This document shows positions 38,553-45,310 of a DNA stretch of 64,000 nucleotides, in pieces. The stretch is from Nitrospirales bacterium (GTDB lineage: Bacteria; Nitrospirota; Nitrospiria; Nitrospirales; UBA8639), in NCBI GenBank assembly GCA_029261295.1, contig JAJDBP010000002.1:124001-188000 (forward strand), written 5' to 3'. A model generated the notes under the pieces. That model was not told the DNA's origin, made no database searches, and saw nothing but the letters and a program-made list of their open reading frames with translations. Both the position numbers and the translations under genes were made by a program. The first letter of the stretch is position 1, and the number at the start of each line of letters is the position of its first letter.

Positions 38553-39269
38553 TTAGGGGATAGACTTATCCTGGGCTTGATCGAGGCGAGGACCCTGATC
38601 CGTTCCAGTAATCACGAGCGAGGCCATATTGACAAAGAGGCCACATTCAACGACGCCCGGAAGTTGGAGAAGTGTGGTTTCTAGTGTAGCCGGATCGTCA
38701 ATAATTGGAATGTGTACATCAAGAATAAAATGGCCATTATCGGTCAAAAATGGTTGCCCTGAATGTTCTCGTTGAGGTGCCGGCCAACCCATATTTTCAA
38801 AATGCCGTTGTGTGGTTCGCCAGCCGAAGGAAAGAATTTCCACGGGTAGAGGGAAGGGCAAGCCGAGATGGGGGCGTTGTTTTGCTTCATCAACAATCAC
38901 AATAAATTGAGTCGCGGCCCGAGCCACAATCTTTTCACGAAGCAAGGCTCCCCCACCTCCTTTAATGAGATTGAGGTGCGGGTCTACCTGATCGGCTCCA
39001 TCAACAGCTACATCTATGTCCCAAGGTTTATTGTCATCTAGTAACGGAATCCCTAGTTGTTTGGCGTAGGTAGCCGTTGCTTGAGATGTGGGCACTCCTC
39101 GAACACGAAGGCCTTGTGTTATTCGGATGCCCAATGCGGTGAGGAAATGGTGGACCGTTGAACCTGTGCCTAATCCAAGCACCTGACCATCCTGAATATA
39201 TTCAACGGCTTTCTGGGCGGCCTGCGCTTTATGTTGATCGGGTGTGAGAGAAGTAGCCGATGATGCCAC
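38553..39269 (-). CDS. rpiA: Ribose-5-phosphate isomerase A
   Basis: The 238-residue protein has the RpiA signature blocks: GQVLGLGTGSTVHHFLTALG, GVPTSQATATYAKQLGIPLL, DIDVAVDGADQVDPHLNLIKGGGGALLREKIVA and FIVIVDEAKQ. It interconverts ribose-5-phosphate and ribulose-5-phosphate in the pentose phosphate pathway. Length is normal. It starts with GTG at 39269, twelve bases after the stop of the glucokinase gene, so the two form an operon that links glucose phosphorylation to the pentose phosphate pathway. Confidence 0.95.
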   Translation of the reverse strand: MASSATSLTPDQHKAQAAQKAVEYIQDGQVLGLGTGSTVHHFLTALGIRITQGLRVRGVPTSQATATYAKQLGIPLLDDNKPWDIDVAVDGADQVDPHLNLIKGGGGALLREKIVARAATQFIVIVDEAKQRPHLGLPFPLPVEILSFGWRTTQRHFENMGWPAPQREHSGQPFLTDNGHFILDVHIPIIDDPATLETTLLQLPGVVECGLFVNMASLVITGTDQGPRLDQAQDKSIP

Positions 39270-39281
39270 GGGTGAATCTCG

Positions 39282-40337
39282 TTAAGCGTTCATGTCGGCA
39301 GCGACAGAGGCCGCCCCCAATAATGCGGTGTGAGGATTTAAAATAACCCGGACCGGGATTTTGCCGAGGAGGCGTTTATACCTCCCCTTAGCTAAAAACG
39401 ATTTCATGAGCGTGCCATCTTGAAGGGCCGGTAAAATTTTAGGTGCAATGCCTCCCCCAATATAGACACCTCCCATAGCCAACGTTTTGAGCGCCATATT
39501 TCCAGCTTCTGCTCCATAGATGGAGACAAAAAGTTGAAGGGCGTTTTTGCAAATATCGGGCTTGCCTTCAAGGCCAGCTTCGGCAATTAACGTTGCTGGA
39601 TCACCAGTAGGAAGTTTTTCTGCAAACCAGGTTGGTTCGTTTTTCTGGGTATCGCGTAGAAATTGGTAGATAAGATGCAATCCGGGACCAGATAGCACAC
39701 GTTCGTAACTCACATGTAAATAACTGGTGCGCAAATAGCGCAGCAATTCGATTTCCAGATCGTTATTGGGGGCAAAGTCGGAATGCCCACCTTCCGACGG
39801 ACAAATCTGGTAATCCTTCCCAGTCCATACAATTAGCGATTCTCCTAACCCCGTTCCTGCGGCGAGGAGGGCTCGAGTACCATCAGGCGGTGGAGACGGG
39901 GCATTAGGATTCAGGTCTTCAATTTCATCGGGTTCCAAGAGAGGCAGTCCGTGAGCGGTGGCCTCTAAATCATTCAACAATCGGACGTGAGGAATGTGTA
40001 AAAATTCCGCCAGCTTATCGCCTTCAACCGTCCAGGGAATATTGGTGGTTCGACACGTATTGTTGAGGACTGGTCCTGGTACTCCAAAACAGGCGGCGGT
40101 TAAAGGGCTCAAAGAAGAGGGAGGTGTTGTTGAGGAGTCTTCGTCTTCTTCTGAGAGTTCATCTGGATCAGGCTCGGTGACTTCCGGTTCTTCAAGAAAC
40201 TCAGTCAGGACTTCCTCAAGGGATTCGTAATCACCTGTCCATACGGTATCCTCGCGGATAGGGTCGACTCGTCCTTTATCCCAATCATAGAGGGCTAAAT
40301 TGATTTTTGTTCCCCCAATATCGCCAGCAAGAATCAT
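39282..40337 (-). CDS. glk: Glucokinase (ROK-independent Glk family)
   Basis: The 351-residue protein begins MILAGDIGGTKINLALYDW, the phosphate-1 motif of glucokinase, and has FGVPGPVLNNTCRTTNIPW, LLNDLEATAHGLPLL with the catalytic Asp, LLAAGTGLGESLI, and the SEGGHSDFAP region with metal or sugar-binding residues. It phosphorylates glucose with ATP. The upstream half holds a strongly acidic insert of about 30 residues (about 45-75, with EEPEVTEPDPDELSEEDED) absent from E. coli Glk. The rpiA gene follows twelve bases downstream. The start ATG at 40337 fits the family N-terminus exactly. Confidence 0.92.
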   Translation of the reverse strand: MILAGDIGGTKINLALYDWDKGRVDPIREDTVWTGDYESLEEVLTEFLEEPEVTEPDPDELSEEDEDSSTTPPSSLSPLTAACFGVPGPVLNNTCRTTNIPWTVEGDKLAEFLHIPHVRLLNDLEATAHGLPLLEPDEIEDLNPNAPSPPPDGTRALLAAGTGLGESLIVWTGKDYQICPSEGGHSDFAPNNDLEIELLRYLRTSYLHVSYERVLSGPGLHLIYQFLRDTQKNEPTWFAEKLPTGDPATLIAEAGLEGKPDICKNALQLFVSIYGAEAGNMALKTLAMGGVYIGGGIAPKILPALQDGTLMKSFLAKGRYKRLLGKIPVRVILNPHTALLGAASVAADMNA

Positions 40338-40500
40338 AGATTTCTCAATATAAATAGGCCAATAAATGTGACAAGCAATCGATAGCCACCATAGCCTAGA
40401 TAAAATCGCTGAGGCAAGGGAAGGAGGTGAGGTTGGTGAAGACCTTGCAAAAAGTGGTAGCGGGTAATTGCATCCGACGCGTTAAAGTGATTCTCTGTGT

Positions 40501-40550
40501 TGCCGGGTTTCGGCCCGGCAGCCGATCCACTTTTGTTTCGGCAAAAGTGG
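40501..40550. repeat. Twin GC-rich hairpins with the same TTTCGG loop
   Basis: Two perfect hairpins stand six bases apart. The first is TGCCGGG-TTTCGG-CCCGGCA (40501-40520). The second is CCACTTTTG-TTTCGG-CAAAAGTGG (40527-40550). Both have the identical six-base loop. The stretch 40480-40705 around them is richer in G and C than the rest of the neighbourhood and looks like an inserted repeat element. An open frame from 40433 runs through it behind AAGGAGG but has no recognisable protein features. Confidence 0.7.
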
Positions 40551-40744
40551 CCAAAACCATTGACGCCCAGTCCGGCCAGATAAAAGGCGATAAATGCAGG
40601 GAGGGGGGCGGACCAACTCGCTGCGCTCAGACAAGGCCCGCTAGGTATACAAGAGCGTTCATCCCGAGAGCCGGACAGCAGGCATCGGATATAAGGAGAA
40701 GTTGAATCAACGGATGGACGTTTTAGATGAAAAAAATACTGAAC

Positions 40745-40776
40745 ATGTAACTCGTCGCTTAGGGGAACTGTTACAT
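40745..40776. repeat. TGTAAC/GTTACA inverted repeat, copy A
   Basis: ATGTAAC (40745-40751) is followed 18 bases later by its exact complement GTTACAT (40770-40776). The two copies downstream have a 15-base spacer. It is the most divergent of the three copies. Confidence 0.6.
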
Positions 40777-40866
40777 TTTTGACCATATTCAATAAACATG
40801 GGCGTCTTGTAAAGTATTGATTTAAAAAGGGTTAGCCCTCAGGCAACAACTTGAAATTCCTTGGAA

Positions 40867-40895
40867 ATGTAACCGAATGACCCATAGTGTTACAT
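40867..40895. repeat. TGTAAC/GTTACA inverted repeat, copy B
   Basis: ATGTAACCGA leads through a 15-base spacer (counted from ATGTAAC) to GTTACAT at 40889-40895. The copy is 29 bases long and lies 45 bases before the start of the small cassette-like gene. It could be an operator, a hairpin in the 5' leader, or an end of a mobile unit. Confidence 0.6.
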
Positions 40896-40940
40896 TCAAG
40901 ACATAAATGTCGGGAACAGGAGAGAAGACAGACAGTTAGG

Positions 40941-41237
40941 ATGACCATGGACATACGTGATCGCAGAGCTCGAGAGATTCAGGACAAGATTCGGGCAGTA
41001 CTGTTGGAAGATTGGAGTCCGATCGGAGTCCCGGTTCCACGCGATGAGTACGATGGCTACATCGGCAGTGTCTACAGGTTGCTCTACCAAAAGGCGACTG
41101 TCTCTGAAGTTGCTGAACACCTGGCGTCCGTCGAAGACCGTGAGATGGGATTCCAAGTCTCTCCGGAGTCTCTCAGTGAGGTAGCTGCCAAGCTACGCGA
41201 AATCGATGTTCGTCTTGACCCTCATAGTGCAAGCTAA
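40941..41237 (+). CDS. Small hypothetical protein in an accessory islet
   Basis: The 98-residue protein (ATG at 40941; a second ATG two codons later is equally likely) contains DKIRAVLLEDWSPIGVPV, RDEYDGYIGSVYRLL and a VAEHLASVEDREMGFQ segment. I recognise the general pattern of a widespread small-protein family with IGV and DEYDxYI motifs that often occurs in accessory DNA, but I cannot name a function. The start follows GTTAGG directly, and the stop codon TAA lies inside GCTAAC. The gene is flanked by two direct copies of a 29-base inverted repeat. There is no operon partner. Confidence 0.7.
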   Translation: MTMDIRDRRAREIQDKIRAVLLEDWSPIGVPVPRDEYDGYIGSVYRLLYQKATVSEVAEHLASVEDREMGFQVSPESLSEVAAKLREIDVRLDPHSAS

Positions 41238-41295
41238 CAGGTTGATGCCGACGGATGCCGCTCCGCGGTGACACTGATCTGCCACCGCGTTAACG
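41232..41295 (+). other. attC-like end of a possible integron cassette
   Basis: The 64-base stretch begins with AGCTAAC, which contains the stop codon of the preceding gene, and ends with GTTAACG. The left arm, AACAGGTTGATGCCGACG, resembles left arms of attC sites, followed by a CCGC-TCC-GCGG mini-hairpin. The right half, however, is not the mirror image of the left; instead a separate perfect repeat CGCGGTG/CACCGCG (41264-41270 and 41283-41289) is present. The site may be a decayed attC or just a terminator hairpin. No integrase gene is in the window. Confidence 0.35.
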
Positions 41296-41299
41296 TAAA

Positions 41300-41328
41300 A
41301 TGTAACCGACTACGGTGATCTGTTACAT
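41300..41328. repeat. TGTAAC/GTTACA inverted repeat, copy C
   Basis: ATGTAACCGA (41300-41309) and GTTACAT (41322-41328) form the same 29-base structure as copy B, in the same orientation, 433 bases downstream. Together copies B and C bracket the small gene at 40941-41237 and its attC-like 3' region. Confidence 0.6.
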
Positions 41329-41393
41329 GGGGATCATTTCTTGGAGAATTTTTATAACGTAGTTGGGTAGTACCAAAAGTTTCAAAATCCTAG

Positions 41394-41891
41394 CTACAAA
41401 AAAGTCCAATCTGAAAAGGTTGCGGCTTGCCCTAGCAGCGTCCCATCATGTTTGTGGATATTCCAAACTGTCGCTTGTTCTACCAAAAACCTCTTGCCGC
41501 TACCAGAAATTCTGATTCCTTTGTAGTCTCTGATGAATCCATTAATTTTGGCTTGTTCCAGCATACGTGCTCGCTCTTCTCGATTGACAGGTTCAGCCGT
41601 CAAACGTGAGGGAGTTTGTGTAAATTGTTTCCAATCCATTTCCCATAAATCTAAAGCAATCTGGTTGCCGTAATTTAATATGGGATCGTTTTGTAGTCCA
41701 TGGGATGCGACGACGAATGGGCTTGCGAAAAGACGTTGCGCTTGCTCGTCTGCTGTTCCTGCTCTACTAATAAGCTCTTGTTTAAGTAACCGAGCATAGC
41801 TATCGAGGAGAAATTGAGACCACTCAATAACCCAAGGGATTCGCCAATAATTTTCTAATGGGGAAATCAGATTTTCAGTGGGTGGTGTCAT
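41394..41891 (-). CDS. MEKHLA-domain protein
   Basis: The 165-residue protein matches the MEKHLA domain throughout: LLDSYARLLKQELI, LFASPFVVASHGLQNDPILNYGNQIALDLWEMDWKQFTQTPSR, TAEPVNREERARML and a C-terminal FRDYKGIRISGSGKRFLVEQATVWNI region resembling a PAS fold. MEKHLA domains are PAS-related and thought to sense light or redox-linked ligands; no output domain is present here. No signal peptide is seen. It lies 47 bases downstream of the flavoprotein gene on the same strand, so the two are likely co-transcribed. Confidence 0.85.
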   Translation of the reverse strand: MTPPTENLISPLENYWRIPWVIEWSQFLLDSYARLLKQELISRAGTADEQAQRLFASPFVVASHGLQNDPILNYGNQIALDLWEMDWKQFTQTPSRLTAEPVNREERARMLEQAKINGFIRDYKGIRISGSGKRFLVEQATVWNIHKHDGTLLGQAATFSDWTFL

Positions 41892-41938
41892 AAGGGAAAA
41901 GATGAGATTAATGGATCAGACAAAAGAAGAATGGCTGA

Positions 41939-43297
41939 TTATGAAGAAAAGAGTTCGCGGAAATAGGGATTCAACATGCGATTGTGCGGATCAAATTTCT
42001 TGCGTTGGATTTCAAATTTTTGAACGCGATCGCCAAAAGCTTTGTCTATGTATTGTCGCTTGAGTCCATAGGTTTGATTGAAAAGTGGCCGGCCGCCTCG
42101 TTCACTGGCGAAATCATTGTAGGTATGTAAAAAATCGATCCATCCTGGGTTCGCCGTTGAGACGGGATCAATGGTAAGAATAGTGCCATCGTAGCAGTAC
42201 GAAAAGTGAGACTGTTGATCTTGGGTAATGCGATACCCCACGTTGGGTAGATTGCATCGGTATCCGGTCTTTTTATAGTAATCCTGGCAAAACGAAAAAT
42301 AGTCACGCAAGACGACAGGATAGGACTGTTCGGGAAAAGCCCACAAACTAAAAGTATATCGGCTCGTGTCAGAGGTTTCCGGGTACCGAATGATCTGATC
42401 TGGCGCAAACGTATGGTCGCCTTTAATGAGGGTGGTGAGTTTAAAGCGGAGTACCTCATGAAACTTGTCAATTATGCTATAGCGAATATCAAGATTGTCA
42501 ATTTGTTCTGTGACGTCGTGAGCAAATTTTGGCCCGGCTGTTTTCCAGGCATAGTTACGTAGCTTCCACGCGATGCGATCAGGCCACCCTTTTGCCGTAG
42601 GATTGTACTTGCGAAATTCCACGGTCAATTTGTTTTCAAAGGGAAACATATACATCATGATGGATTCTTGTCTGTCGGCCAGCTCTGGAAGGGATTGAAT
42701 AAACTCGTCTAATGAAAATGTCTCGTGATAGACCGCCATGGGTTCAATCGGGCGGATGCGGAATGTTGCCTCATAGACGATTCCAAATAACCCGTAACTG
42801 GAGCGGACGAGTTGCATGAGTTCGGGTTGCGCCTCTTCGGTTACTTCTAAGCGATCACCGGATGGCAGAATCATCTTGACACCAATGGCATAGGAGTTGA
42901 CTTGACCAAACTCACCAGGCATGGAAGCATCTTTGGTCCCGGCACAGGCTGCACTTCCCAATGTGAGATTGCCAATTTCTGTATTCACGTGGAGTTGCAT
43001 GTCGCGTTTTTCAAGCGCCTCTGCCAGGTCGAGATACAGCACACCAGCTTCTGCCGTTACCGTGTCATTTGTGATGTTGAGAATATGGTTCATCTTGGTC
43101 ATTTTTACTAACGTCCCGCCAGTGACCACACCACATCGGGTAACAGAATGATTTGACCCTGTAGCGCGCACAGGAGAAGGATAGCGCTCGGGATTCGTCA
43201 AAACAGCCACAATGTCTTCAGGTGAATGGACTTCCACCACTTCCGCAGGGTGAGAGGCAATATCACCAAACCAATTTCTGACTTCAGATTGTGCCAT
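41939..43297 (-). CDS. FAD-linked sugar-lactone oxidase-like protein
   Basis: The 452-residue protein has an N-terminal FAD-binding domain of the vanillyl-alcohol oxidase type (about 15-185), with VRATGSNHSVTRCGVVTGGTLVKM containing the His expected to carry covalent FAD, and the GNLTLGSAACAGTKDASMPGEFGQVNSYAIGVKMILPSG region. The C-terminal half resembles the D-arabinono-1,4-lactone oxidase domain (DFASERGGRPLFNQTYGLKRQYI). It likely oxidises a sugar lactone or polyol with oxygen or another acceptor; the substrate is unknown. No signal peptide or membrane segment is seen. A MEKHLA gene follows. Confidence 0.85.
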   Translation of the reverse strand: MAQSEVRNWFGDIASHPAEVVEVHSPEDIVAVLTNPERYPSPVRATGSNHSVTRCGVVTGGTLVKMTKMNHILNITNDTVTAEAGVLYLDLAEALEKRDMQLHVNTEIGNLTLGSAACAGTKDASMPGEFGQVNSYAIGVKMILPSGDRLEVTEEAQPELMQLVRSSYGLFGIVYEATFRIRPIEPMAVYHETFSLDEFIQSLPELADRQESIMMYMFPFENKLTVEFRKYNPTAKGWPDRIAWKLRNYAWKTAGPKFAHDVTEQIDNLDIRYSIIDKFHEVLRFKLTTLIKGDHTFAPDQIIRYPETSDTSRYTFSLWAFPEQSYPVVLRDYFSFCQDYYKKTGYRCNLPNVGYRITQDQQSHFSYCYDGTILTIDPVSTANPGWIDFLHTYNDFASERGGRPLFNQTYGLKRQYIDKAFGDRVQKFEIQRKKFDPHNRMLNPYFRELFSS

Positions 43298-43454
43298 GAG
43301 AGTGCTCCAAAAAGAGTGAAATATGTGATGAAGAATTTTCCAATTTTACCGGAAATGGTTAAAATTGACTATTGCATAAAGCCTTCTTAGTGCCCTCCTT
43401 CAAGATAAAGTTTTGGCAGAGAATAGACCTCAGTCATGTGGCCTGTGGAATCGG

Positions 43455-43961
43455 CTAATTTGAAATGGAGGATTGAATAGAGTTGGCTATTTGGTGTGGG
43501 GAAACTTGGTCGGTTGGGATGATTTGGTCAGCGGCAGCCTGGTATTTAGGTGTGCGCTCTTTGAGAATGTCTTCGATTTCTTCCACAAAGGATTTAGTGC
43601 CTGAGAGTGAGGGTCGTTGTGTGTCACCGGAGATTCGTTTCACGATAGTAGGTATCTCAGCAGTTAACCAAAAGATTGTGCTATTGGCTTTCAAGAAGTT
43701 CACATTTTCTTCCTTCAGAATGAGCCCGCCTCCGGTATCGATGATCAAGTCGGTTTGATCCTGAAGTTTCTGACACATCTGTGTTTCTAGCTTTCGAAAA
43801 TGATCCCAGCCATGCTGCTCGACAATTTGGGGGATTGTTTGCCCTGCCTCATGGACGATCTCCGAGTCTGTCGACATGACTTTCCGCCCTAACCATTGCC
43901 CTAGGATTTTTGCCACGGTACTTTTCCCAGTGCCTCTGTAGCCGATGAGAACAATGTTCAT
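43455..43961 (-). CDS. aroK: Shikimate kinase
   Basis: The 168-residue protein has Walker A in IGYRGTGKSTVAKILG, the shikimate-binding STDSEIVHEAGQTI region, WDHFRKLETQ, TGGGLILKE and a lid containing RPSLSG. It phosphorylates shikimate in aromatic amino acid synthesis. The start at 43961 was chosen over an upstream ATG at 44021, because the family begins at MNIVLIG and this start overlaps the aroE stop by four bases (ATGA). The neighbour aroE catalyses the preceding step. Confidence 0.95.
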   Translation of the reverse strand: MNIVLIGYRGTGKSTVAKILGQWLGRKVMSTDSEIVHEAGQTIPQIVEQHGWDHFRKLETQMCQKLQDQTDLIIDTGGGLILKEENVNFLKANSTIFWLTAEIPTIVKRISGDTQRPSLSGTKSFVEEIEDILKERTPKYQAAADQIIPTDQVSPHQIANSIQSSISN

Positions 43962-44812
43962 GAGAAGTGGGTGGTGAGGATGTTGCGCATGGTGTCGATG
44001 GGTGCCGGTTGGCCAGTCCAAAGTTCAAATTGTCCAACCGCTTGATGCAAAAACATTTCGATACCCTGGATGGTGGGGCATCCGGCTGCCTTCGCATCTT
44101 GAAGTAATTGGGTATTGAGCGGGTTATAAACAATATCCATCACGGTTAATCCCGGGTGGAACAATTTTTTGGGGACGCAACTGGCTTCGATTTTTGGATG
44201 CATGCCGATCGGTGTACAGTGAATGAGTAACTGTGCGTCGGCTAATGCTGGACCTAATGTTGATTCATTTAAGGAATTGGCGGTAATAGAGACGCCAGTT
44301 TTTGTTCGGAGATCTTCGGCAAGGATTTGTCGTTCCTGGTCATCGATCCCTAGCAGGGTCAGATTTCCAATGTTTCCTTCCACGCAGAGGCCAAAGGCCA
44401 CGGCTCGAGCGGCTCCTCCGGAACCCAGCATGACCACTCGTTGATTGACAAGATCAACACCTCCTTGCCGCAAAGCTTGAAGTGCTCCAGAGGCATCCGT
44501 ATTTGAACCAACCAGAATCCCCCGGTCTTTGATGATGGTGTTGACTGACCCGATGTGTTTTGCGGTGGTCTCGACAGAATCCAACAGTGACATGATGGAC
44601 ACTTTATGGGGAATGGTCACGCTAAACCCACGTATGTGTCCTAATGCCCGGATACCTTCAATGGCGTTTTCAAGATCTTCAACCGGGAAGGCAAGATACG
44701 CGAAATTTAATCCCAATTTTTCAAAAGCCGCATTATGGATGGCCGGAGAAAGGGAATGATCAACCGGGTTTCCCAATAGGCCACAGAGTTGTGTCTGTGC
44801 TGTGATTGCCAT
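43958..44812 (-). CDS. aroE: Shikimate dehydrogenase
   Basis: The 284-residue protein has the expected blocks: LLGNPVDHSLSPAIHNAAF (substrate Ser pair), GFSVTIPHKVSIM with the catalytic Lys, SNTDASGALQAL with the catalytic Asp, VMLGSGGAARAVAFGL for NADP binding, and the C-terminal GIEMFLHQAVGQFELWTG. It reduces 3-dehydroshikimate to shikimate with NADPH. AAGGA five bases before the ATG supports the start. It overlaps aroK by four bases. Confidence 0.96.
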   Translation of the reverse strand: MAITAQTQLCGLLGNPVDHSLSPAIHNAAFEKLGLNFAYLAFPVEDLENAIEGIRALGHIRGFSVTIPHKVSIMSLLDSVETTAKHIGSVNTIIKDRGILVGSNTDASGALQALRQGGVDLVNQRVVMLGSGGAARAVAFGLCVEGNIGNLTLLGIDDQERQILAEDLRTKTGVSITANSLNESTLGPALADAQLLIHCTPIGMHPKIEASCVPKKLFHPGLTVMDIVYNPLNTQLLQDAKAAGCPTIQGIEMFLHQAVGQFELWTGQPAPIDTMRNILTTHFS

Positions 44813-44995
44813 GCTGTTCCTTACTGGTTTGACGTGCCGTAATGCTCAGCCAACGTTATCACATAACAGAGGCTCGAAATTCAACCGATTGGTCTTGATG
44901 TCATGAATTGAATGATAGTGCTGTAGAGGACAGAAATGGGGAAAAGGGGAATTGCGAAGATCAGGAAGGTGTATTCCGGAGAGCAGTCACCTACT

Positions 44996-45025
44996 CCCCG
45001 GATTTACACTTGATAACGTCCGGGG
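44996..45025 (-). terminator. Possible terminator hairpin after the small lysine-rich gene
   Basis: CCCCGGA (44996-45002) pairs with TCCGGGG (45019-45025) around a 16-base loop. Read on the minus strand the hairpin begins four bases after the stop of the 28-residue gene. No run of T follows, so it may be a transcript-stabilising hairpin rather than a classical terminator. Confidence 0.45.
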
Positions 45026-45028
45026 AAG

Positions 45029-45115
45029 CTATCGTGACGTTTTTTTCTTTGTCGTAGCTTTCTTCATACGAACTGCTGCTTTTTTTACTGGTTTCTTTTT
45101 GGCGACTTTTGCCAT
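45029..45115 (-). CDS. Lysine-rich 28-residue protein
   Basis: The short frame encodes 28 residues: 11 Lys, 2 Arg and no acidic residue, with the repeated AKKKPVKKA-type pattern seen in the C-terminal tails of histone H1-like proteins. Translation is strongly supported by TAAGGAGGTGATC, two bases before the ATG. It could bind DNA, RNA or ribosomes; no known family is claimed. It is a stand-alone gene between aroE and a sensor kinase. Confidence 0.7.
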   Translation of the reverse strand: MAKVAKKKPVKKAAVRMKKATTKKKTSR

Positions 45116-45117
45116 GC

Positions 45118-45130
45118 GATCACCTCCTTA
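45118..45130 (-). promoter_or_regulatory. Exceptionally strong ribosome binding site
   Basis: On the minus strand TAAGGAGGTGATC is complementary over 13 bases to the conserved 3' end of 16S rRNA (GATCACCTCCTTA), and is followed after two bases by the ATG of the 28-residue protein. Such an extended match is rare and suggests very efficient translation, though very long pairing can also slow initiation. Confidence 0.8.
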
Positions 45131-45310
45131 AAAATAAATGAGTAAGCAATTCTATTCACGTTTATCGGCACGCCTGTAAAAATCATGAGTCATTTCGGGA
45201 AATTTTTGCCGGGTGCTTGAAGGCAGCTCGGCAGAAATGGCCGAGGAGAAAAGTTTCTCCAGGCTTTCTCGAGTTGTCACGACACGGAAAATAAGAGGGG
45301 AAGGCCAGGC

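Noticed and set aside
40334-40792. 152-codon leftward frame across the repeat insert
   Set aside because: Spans the hairpin element and part of the glk upstream region with no homology-like pattern or ribosome binding site.
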